From: Gryganskiella cystojenkinii
Taxonomy: Eukaryota > Mortierellomycota > Mortierellomycetes > Mortierellales > Mortierellaceae
Reading direction: 5' to 3'
Length of the DNA stretch: 50,629 bases
Assembly: GCA_015852425.1 (NCBI GenBank)
Contig: JAAAIG010000196.1
Span: 322-50,950 of the forward strand
Each line of letters begins with the position of its first letter. Positions within the stretch are counted from its first letter, which is position 1. Below the pieces are notes generated by a model. It searched no databases. It was not told where the DNA came from and saw nothing but the letters and a program-made list of their open reading frames with translations. A program made the position numbers and the translations under genes. Below are positions 43,377 through 50,629 of this stretch, in pieces.

Positions 43377-46300
43377 ATGCCCACAATGAACGTCGAGAGT
43401 CCAACTACCATGGGCTTGGCCGACAGTCCTCGATTCCCCTCCACAGCCACAACCCCGCCTACCTCTTCTTCCTCGTCCTCTTCTTTGCCTGCTACCTCTG
43501 CGGCCGCTGCTGATCAACGATCCGTAGAGTCCGTGCCAGCAAACGAGTACTACTCGAGCACAAACTATGTTAGTCGCCACCGCACCTTCGGCAACGTAAG
43601 ATTTTCACTCTTTTCTTTTTTAGCCTCATGTCAATGTTTGAAGGCATGTCTATCCGCTTCAGCCTTTTGATATCTTTTTTTGGCGTGTGTGTACAGAGTG
43701 CCACTTAATGCCTTTTTGATCCAAACAAGAACAGAAGGAGGCACTGTTGTTTTGGAGGGAGACTGCGCGCCTTCCCTTCCCTTCCGATCGATGCCCAGAT
43801 CAGAACTTTTTTTCTTAGGAATATGACATTGTATTTTCCCTCGACAACTAAATCTCGAGATTCAAGTGTGCTCGTCTATGAGCTCTCGTTGATCGTCCTC
43901 CTCGCTCTTCTCCCTCCCTTTTCTTTTCCCGACATGCCGCCTTGTCAGAACTTCAATCTCCTTGTTCCCTTATTTGTCCAATTTATGCACATGTATCTGT
44001 CTATCTGCGCATACATGCACCAGACTCATCTCGATCTTTTTTTTTTGTGTTTTTTTGAAAACTGTCACCCGACGACAAACAAAATAGGCCAAGAAGTCCA
44101 CGACCCTAGGGGCCAATAACGATCCAATGGCGCATCCCGAAGCCGCAACAAAGTACAGACGACCTCGCCGTGGTTCACATGGTTAGTGGAACCAATTGAT
44201 GAGACGACGACAATTGTTTTGTGGACACCAAACAATGGGGATAAAAAACAAAATGATCCGAAAAAAACTCCGCGCGCGGCTCAGATGCTTATCGCTCTCT
44301 GGTGCACAGTGCCCACAGCTCGATCTCATCTTGGGATGTGTCGCTCGGGGATGAGATCTCATCTCTCGCAGCTGCGTTAATACCATTGGTTCTCACATTT
44401 TGTTTAATCTCCTCATTTCTTTCAACACAATAGACGATAAGGCGACCAAACCCAGGCGGTTTCTCATCGATGTAGAAGAGACCCAGAAATTAATCTTGGA
44501 GCAAGAGGACACGGACGGCGATTTCCAGATCACAGTCAACGATGTTGGACCCAAGGTCATCACTCTCGGCACCGCGGACTCTGCAGGGTTCAACAAGTAC
44601 GATATCCGCGGCACCTACATGCTCAGTAACCTCTTGCAGGAACTCTCACTGGCGCAGGATTACGGACGTAAATACGTGGTCTTGGATGAAGCCCGTTTAA
44701 ATGAGAACCCTGTGGATCGACTCTCTCGCATGATTCGTCACCATTTCTGGGATGGATTGACTCGTCGTATTGATGCAGAGGGACTGGAGATGATTTCGAA
44801 CGATCCCAAGAACCGATCCAAGAACACGGCACCTAGGATCTATATCCCTTTTGGAGAGGATGAGGTTTTTGAGTACTACAAGAACGTGAGTGCTCAAAAG
44901 CCGCATCTCAAGCTCGATGTCGAACAGTTGCCCGAGGTCATTACACCAAAATACGTCCAGTCGATCAACGAAAAGCCCGGTATTTTGGCTTTGGCTATGA
45001 CAAAATTTGTGGATGAGCAGGGTCACGAAACCCTGAAAGGCGTTCCGTTTGTGGTTCCTGGTGGACGATTCAATGAGATGTATGGGTGGGATTCATATTT
45101 TGAGTCGCTGGGTCTGTTAGTTGATGGACGTCTCGAGCTCGCAAAGGGAATGGTCGACAACTTCGTGTACGAGATTCAGCATTACGGCAAAATTCTGAAC
45201 GCGAACCGCAGTTATTACCTGACCAGGACACAACCACCATTTTTGACCGACATGATCTTGAAGGTCTATGATCGCCTGCCGTTCAGTCTCGAGATTGAAA
45301 ACAAACAGTGGCTCGCAGTGGCGTTGACGGCTGCGATCAAGGAATACCTGACAGTCTGGATGTCCCAACCCCGTTATGATCCCGAATCCGGTTTGTCTCG
45401 GTTCTACAGTGAGGGCGTCGGGATGCCACCCGAGACTGAAGCGACGCATTTCGACCATGTGATCAAGCCGTTTGCGGATGCGCAGGGTCTCTCGATTGAG
45501 GAGTACAGCCAACTTTACAACGAAGGATTGATAAATGAACCCAAGCTCGACACTTACTTCAAGCACGATCGTGCAGTGCGTGAATCTGGACACGATACGA
45601 CCTACAGATTGGATAACTGCTGTGCTGATATTGCGACTGTGGACCTGAATTCGCTGTTGTACAAGTACGAGATGGATATCGCCGAGACCATCCAGACCAT
45701 CTTTGGGGATTCTTTCGAGACGCCGTTCTTTACCTCTTATGACACCTCAAGTTTGACGGAGGAGAACCGGCCGTTAACCACCGTGCATCATTCTGCAGAC
45801 TGGTTTGAGCGAGCTCGTGTGCGTCAATCAAGGATCAATCAGTTCTGTTGGAATGAAGAGCGAGGCATGTTTTTCGATTACGATACCCGACTCAAGACCC
45901 AGGGGACCTATGAGAGTGTCACGACTTTTTATACCATGTGGGCAGGATGTGCCGACCGCGAAAAGGCCGAGAGGATGATGTAAGTTTCAACAAAACTGAT
46001 TCTATCAGTGCTATGAATGATTTTTGATTCGTTTGTTTTGCTGGAATTGGTGGAAAATTAACCAGCTGTTTCTTCGTCGAATCTTTTAGGGTCAACGCAC
46101 TACCTCTTTTTGAGGTCACTGGAGGCTTAGTCTCTGGTACAGAAGCTTCCAGAGGTATCATTACTTTGACACGTCCTAACCGTCAGTGGGATTTTCCCTT
46201 TGGATGGGCGCCCCATCAAATCGTCTCTTGGATTGGTTTTGAGAAATACGGATTCAAGGAGGAGGCTAAACGGACATGCTACCGCTGGTTGTATACGTAA

Positions 46301-46788
46301 GTTGAATTCCTTTTTCTTGGTCCTCTATTATGTTTATCCACCGCCACAGCGCCTCCAAAGACTCATGATTGCAAGTATGTTAATAATTTCGTCCGCCTTT
46401 GCTGAGTAGAATTACGAAATCCTTTGTCGACTTTAATGGCGTGGTTCCCGAAAAGTTCGACGTTGTGAACATGACGCACAAGGTTCAGGTCGAATACGGA
46501 AACGTGGGCGTGGATTTCAAGTTTATTCCTCGAGAGGGTTTCGGATGGATGAACGCCAGTTACCAAGTCGGGTTGGGTTACATGGACCGAGGTCTTCGAC
46601 GGGCTTTAGGAGCAGTCATGGAGCCCAACAAGGTCTTCAAATCAAGAGGCGGCGCGACCAATGATGCTGCCACTGCAGTGGCTCTCTCGGATACAGGTGC
46701 GACAGTGAAGCGTCATCCTAGTATCGTTGCACAACCTCCAGATGTCACGACGCGATTGATCCGTCCCAATTCTCTCCGGAGAGTCTAG
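43377..46788 (+). CDS. NTH1: neutral (cytosolic, regulated) trehalase
   Basis: Hydrolyses trehalose to two glucose in the cytosol (GH37), mobilising the stress and storage sugar. Exons 43377-43595, 44088-44181, 44434-45979, 46090-46296 and 46410-46788 give 814 residues. The N-terminal about 100 residues are Ser/Thr/Pro-rich and disordered and end in RRPRRGS (Ser103), a protein-kinase-A consensus with 14-3-3 potential. An EF-like calcium loop, EDTDGDFQITVND (about 129-141), follows. Catalytic domain signatures are PGGRFNEMYGWDSYF, RESGHDTTYR (catalytic Asp) and QWDFPFGWAPHQ. The PKA site and Ca loop mark the neutral, not the acid, trehalase class. The C-terminal about 55 residues (SRGGATNDAATAV...) extend past the catalytic fold. 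Intron 1 (492 bases) is the longest here, so a small missed exon is possible. Confidence 0.95.
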
Positions 46789-47165
46789 TGTTTTTTTTTC
46801 CGACTTTCAAGAAAGGAAGGAGTCTGAGTGTCATAACAAAAATCAGCAAAGGAATTAACAGGAACCCCCTACCTAAAGAAGCATGGAAACCACCTGTAAA
46901 CAAGAAACGGTGTATGATATCACGATCCCACACATACAGTTTTTTAAAGAGCAAGGAAAGCCTTGTCGATGCTTGTCCTCCTTCCTATGTCATAGCCTTT
47001 GACGCACGCTTTCGCTCATGGTCGGCAAGCTGGACCGAACACAACCATCGATAGCTTTTTTAGCAACTTCTCTCTTTCCTTGCTCTCTTGTATATATCGC
47101 ACATCCTAGACTTTCATTAAATTTTTCTCTCCCATTTTTTTCTTTTCTCGTCGCTTTACAATTTT
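46789..47165. other. convergent intergenic region, trehalase / F-box
   Basis: Shared 3' flank. ATTAAA at 47116-47121 (plus) may be a poly(A) signal. Otherwise T-rich with no ORF of interest. Confidence 0.4.
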
Positions 47166-49283
47166 CTATGGCTTAAAGCTTATTGGTTTACGCGCCGGAT
47201 AGGCTTTGTTTCTACAGGCATGGAAATGGGCCAGGAGTGCTTTTGCCGTCCCTGGCTTTGAGTGAAGATCCGCCTCCATGTGTTGTAACCTGGGCCAATG
47301 AACCGCCATCCATTCCATATCTTCTCGGGTCAGGTTCAAGATTGAACCTCGGATCGAAAGCTGTTTCAAAGACGTACCCAAGGTCGCCCAAAACTCGAGA
47401 CCATGCCCCAACCGCAAATCCAAACTAGATCGAGACCAATCTCGACGCTCACAAGAGAGATCGAGAATTTCCAACTGGACCAGTTTTGAGAACTTTTTCA
47501 TGATCATGGTCATGATCTGAATTCCCTTGGGAGTCAAGACAATCTTTCTTTTTGGGTACATCAGAATCGTATGAGGACTAGAACGAGAGTTACTCAAGGT
47601 ACACAATGTTGGCGGTGTGGGTAAAAAAGACGATATCTCGAGTGCGACTTTGAGTCGTTTCAATCTGGAACAGACCCATGGGCGGGGGTCTCCGCGGATA
47701 TCGGTGTCTCGGATCCAGTCTGCAGAAAGGGATTCGAGCAAAGGGCAGGAACAGAGAATATCTTGAACCATGGCACTCGTGATGGAGTTGTTGGGACGGA
47801 CATTGAGGAACGTGACGGAATTGAGAAAGACGCGAGGGTGGGATTTCATCAGTTCCCAACAGCGCTTATCGAAGGTTCCCCGGTGAAGATTTAACCCCTT
47901 GAAGCCTGATGTGCAGGGAGACCAAGATGAAAATAGTGACGAAGATGAGAGTGAGGATGGCGAAAACGACGTTGCAGGTACTTGGTTAATGGTAGGGACG
48001 ATGTTGTCGATGTAGTTTCTGGAGATCCGGTTTGATTTGTACTTGTCTGACTTTTTGAACTTCATCGATCGCTCGAAAACCATGCTGCTATCAGATTTAT
48101 CGGACCTGTTGGGGTCTGTGTCGGTGATGAGAGAGGTAGAGCTTGCGGTACTCGTGGTGATCTCGGCGGCCCTTACTCTGGCCTTTAAGAACCGGAGGAC
48201 ATTATCGACACGATCAGAGTGATCGTTGCCCAACTCCAAATAGGCCAGATTGGGTAGGATGTAAACGTTCTCTTCCATCGACGTTGTCAAAAGATGGAGA
48301 CAGTCCCATCTCACTTTCATGTTGGGATTCCAGGTCAAGGTTTCGAGGTTGGGGCAGCGTTTGATCAACTCGAGTTGCTCCGGGACAGTCATGCCCTGGA
48401 CCTCATCCAGGGTCAAGTCCCGGATCTTGTATGACAACGACGGCAATGATGATGACGACGACGATCGGAGGTTGTTTTTTGGATCAGCAGGAAGGCCCTG
48501 ACGTCTGGAATTTAGTGATGGCAAGAAAGAGCATGATTTTTTGGAGAGGATGGGCATTCTCTCGTTGTAGGGCCAAGTGGTCGCCTGGGTGACCGTGGTC
48601 AGGTCGAATTCGTGAACACGTCCGGTCCCAATAAAAAACCGGACGCAAATGAGTTTCAATTTGACCAATCGCGGGAAAAGTTCCTTTTGCATGATTTCGC
48701 ACCAATCCTCGGACATGATCACGACCTGCTCGAGTGTCAGCGACTGAAGGAGGAGAAGCGAACGGCTGAGGACTTGCCAAAGTGATTGTGTCAGCGTCGG
48801 GTTAGGGTTGGTCACTCCCAATGTGTGCTTCCTGTGGAAGATGAGATGGAGATGGGTTAGGGTTTGAGCATGTCTTTGGAGAAGATCCAAGACGGTAGGA
48901 TCGTTCAGCGAGACCGCTCCTTCATTCTCGGATGAGCTCATTCCCGAGACCGGTCCTCCCCGAACGCTCAGCGCACAAAGTCGAGAACAATAGAGATCAG
49001 GGAAGTGAGACGAGAAGTTGCCATTGAGGACGAGTCTTCGAATCAAGGGCGCTAAGGATCCCTCTTTAAGTTTGGATTGGAGTTCTGGGATCGAGATTTC
49101 GGCCAGAGGAGGCAACATATCCGAGCTACGCTCGAGACCGAGATTGAGGTCTCGAAAGAGAAAAGGCGTAAAGGAGTCGCGCCAATCACGAGCGACAAGG
49201 ATACAAGCCGCGAGGGTTTCAAAGTCGAGGTACTGTGCGAGATTTTCCTTGATTTCTGGAAGATCTAATGGATTGAGTCTCAT
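47166..49283 (-). CDS. F-box / leucine-rich-repeat protein
   Basis: Single exon, 705 residues, start context CCACCATGAG. The N-terminal about 45 residues form an F-box (LDLPEIKENLAQYLDFETLA...VARDWRDSF...LFRDLNL), which would bind Skp1 in an SCF ubiquitin ligase. The rest is a series of LRR-like segments with recurring LxxLxLxx(N/V) patterns, such as LIRRLVLNG, LLQSLTLEQVVI, LETLTWNPNM, LESLSADWI and LVQLEILDLS. These are interrupted by Ser-rich insertions (about 250-290 and 370-455). The substrate cannot be told from sequence. The DIRGDPRPWVCSRL and EWMAVHWPRL motifs are shared with the pseudogene at 10913-12587, so both belong to one paralogous family. No break is visible in this copy. Confidence 0.9.
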   Translation of the reverse strand: MRLNPLDLPEIKENLAQYLDFETLAACILVARDWRDSFTPFLFRDLNLGLERSSDMLPPLAEISIPELQSKLKEGSLAPLIRRLVLNGNFSSHFPDLYCSRLCALSVRGGPVSGMSSSENEGAVSLNDPTVLDLLQRHAQTLTHLHLIFHRKHTLGVTNPNPTLTQSLWQVLSRSLLLLQSLTLEQVVIMSEDWCEIMQKELFPRLVKLKLICVRFFIGTGRVHEFDLTTVTQATTWPYNERMPILSKKSCSFLPSLNSRRQGLPADPKNNLRSSSSSSLPSLSYKIRDLTLDEVQGMTVPEQLELIKRCPNLETLTWNPNMKVRWDCLHLLTTSMEENVYILPNLAYLELGNDHSDRVDNVLRFLKARVRAAEITTSTASSTSLITDTDPNRSDKSDSSMVFERSMKFKKSDKYKSNRISRNYIDNIVPTINQVPATSFSPSSLSSSSLFSSWSPCTSGFKGLNLHRGTFDKRCWELMKSHPRVFLNSVTFLNVRPNNSITSAMVQDILCSCPLLESLSADWIRDTDIRGDPRPWVCSRLKRLKVALEISSFLPTPPTLCTLSNSRSSPHTILMYPKRKIVLTPKGIQIMTMIMKKFSKLVQLEILDLSCERRDWSRSSLDLRLGHGLEFWATLGTSLKQLSIRGSILNLTREDMEWMAVHWPRLQHMEADLHSKPGTAKALLAHFHACRNKAYPARKPISFKP

Positions 49284-49689
49284 GGTGGGATTGTGATGGA
49301 GTATAAGAAACAGAGATTGAATGAAGAAGGAATGAAGGAATGAAGGAATGGCTCAATGAGAGATGTGGTTTGAATTTGACCAAAAAAAAAAAAAAAACGC
49401 GAAAAACTGAAACGTTAAAAAAAGACGCGGTGACCTTTTTTTTTGTTGCTGCGTCGCACTGCGGATTGTTATACAGTCAACCTTTTAATATTAGTGAGCT
49501 GCCATTTTTTTTTGGTCACCATTGACCGAGTTCACTGTTTGTGAGGGGGTTGGTACGGCTTTACAGCGAAGACGTTTTTCGATATTATTCTCTATAGCTG
49601 AAATGACTTATTTGCATGTTCCTATAACGAGTGTTGACTGTCTGTTCCACTGGTCGCTTTTTTTACTATTGATATTCTTTGTCGCTCTG

Positions 49690-50044
49690 GAGGAAGATGA
49701 ACAAGAGGAATATGATGTTTCGGGCTTTGTGTCCAACTCAGCCTCCGACTCTGGAGCGGAGGCTTTTAAATTCCTTCGAACCAACAGCACAAAGACGAAA
49801 CTGACGATTCCAATCCCATGATCTAGGTGCAAAAGAGACCCAGCCGAGAACAATGATGTTGACATGGAAATGGAACAAGCTGTCGAGTAAGCAAAGCAGG
49901 TCGCGACGCCCCAACGTCAATGCAAAGATAACAGTCAAAACGAGATTGCCAGCAAGGTCCAAAAAGAAAGAAAAGCTCCGCGCCCCCGGCCGAGGGAACA
50001 CGTAAAAGCACGGACATCGGAAGACCCAACAGGCTCACTCTTTT
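49690..50044 (+). pseudogene. short coding relic, unknown
   Basis: Acidic, coding-like pieces in changing frames: EEDEQEEYDVSGFVSNSASD (from about 49690); then HKDETDDSNPMI in a second frame (ending TAG at about 49823); then RDPAENNDVDMEMEQAVE, an in-frame TAA at 49888-49890, and AKQVATPQRQCKDNSQNEIA continuing to a stop at about 50043. Continuity of composition across the stops suggests a decayed gene. Family not recognised. Confidence 0.35.
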
Positions 50045-50629
50045 AAAATGCCCCTGCAACTCTTCTCTATCGGCACGTTCAACTACCGTTGCGGTGTGCT
50101 AACCAGTATTTCTGTCTTTTGCTTTCTTTGCGTCGTCCTCTTGATTTAGTCTCTCAGCCCCTAGAAATAAATTGATCTCTCTCTTTCATGCTGGTATATT
50201 TTTCGCCTTAGAACCCCGTTTTCGCTGTTGAGAGAGAGCACTGCCTGTTTTCAGTCTCGCGACTGTGCACTTCTGTCTTGATCCATAACCATCGTATTTG
50301 TCCTCTCGTTCCTGCTGCCGGTTTTTTCTTCAGATTCAGTATATGGCCTACTTGCCACTTCCCAGGACGACCATGCCTCTCGCATCGATCCCCTGCGTGC
50401 CAAGCACGTGTCCGTGTCCAGCTACATGACACCGGCTCTTAGGCCTCCTATGGCCAACATAGCGCCAACAACTTTAATGGTACGCGGAAAAATGACAACG
50501 ACTACAAGAAATAATGTTCAGTGTTTGTTTTTTCTATCTATAACGCCAACGAGAATATCTTCATACAAAAATAAGGACTAATGTATTCTCAGTGGCCCCC
50601 GTAAAACAAAGCGCGTACGGGGGAGTGAA
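50045..50629. other. right edge, unresolved coding traces
   Basis: At 50314-50479 a plus frame reads DDHASRIDPLRAKHVSVSS and looks coding, after a good acceptor (TTTTTTCTTCAG, 50333). A branch-like ACTAAT plus CTCAG (50592) lies near the edge. A minus frame over the same bases (VVGAMLAIGGLRAGVM) also looks plausible. I cannot decide the strand or the gene, which would extend past the window. Confidence 0.25.

Noticed and set aside
1..50629. CRISPR arrays, bacterial operons, tRNA or rRNA genes
   Set aside because: The sequence is eukaryotic. I scanned for tRNA A/B-box pairs and rRNA-like blocks by eye and saw none; a covariance-model scan would be decisive.

Overview
The window reads as nuclear DNA of a filamentous fungus. 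Genes are split by short GT-AG introns (about 80-170 bases, donors GTAAGT/GTAAGA) and the proteins are eukaryotic (Bir1/survivin, Ccs1, SMYD, SLC41, MICOS). Intergenic DNA is rich in homopolymer and CT/TTC tracts. Neutral trehalase, mevalonate and pyrimidine genes together with F-box/LRR paralogues point to an early-diverging fungus. I favour Mortierellomycotina/Mucoromycota, but that is inference from gene style and not a database result.

Layout, left to right. 1-3.3 kb: no gene I can support. 3.3-4.7 kb (+): dihydroorotase, four exons. 5.9-10.4 kb (-): a 1382-residue MIC26/MIC27-type MICOS protein carrying a huge coiled-coil extension. 10.9-12.6 kb (-): a decayed F-box/LRR pseudogene. 14.0-15.7 kb (-): an MFS transporter. 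18.1-18.7 kb (+): a small secreted, probably GPI-anchored protein. The 2.4 kb between these last two genes holds six copies of ATCTGATA, five of them extending to the 9-mer ATCTGATAA known from iron-responsive GATA factors. 19.6-20.6 kb (+): a decayed coding relic. 21.1-22.8 kb (-): SET/MYND methyltransferase. 23.0-26.7 kb (-): two-BIR Bir1/survivin-type chromosomal passenger protein. 26.7-34.5 kb: sparse, with a coiled-coil protein at its end and candidate non-coding leader exons before it. 36.06 kb: a 10-N assembly gap. 36.4-37.6 kb (-): diphosphomevalonate decarboxylase. 38.3-40.8 kb (+): SLC41 magnesium transporter, with the copper chaperone for SOD1 starting only 121 bases later (41.0-42.1 kb, +). 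43.4-46.8 kb (+): neutral trehalase. 47.2-49.3 kb (-): intact F-box/LRR protein. 49.7-50.6 kb: coding relics or an unresolved gene edge.

The named genes are mostly unrelated housekeeping functions, not a cluster: pyrimidine and sterol synthesis, cristae architecture, chromosome segregation, metal handling and trehalose breakdown. The pair most likely to work together is the MFS transporter and the small secreted protein. They are divergent, both flanked by iron-GATA-type sites, and could be an uncharacterised iron-responsive module. A second shared signal is the palindrome TCACGTGA, found three times, each 85-240 bases upstream of a start codon (SMYD, BIR1, MVD1).

Exon joins were worked out by hand from splice consensus, frame continuity and family motifs. 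All multi-exon models given with full joins sum to whole codons. No similarity search was run.
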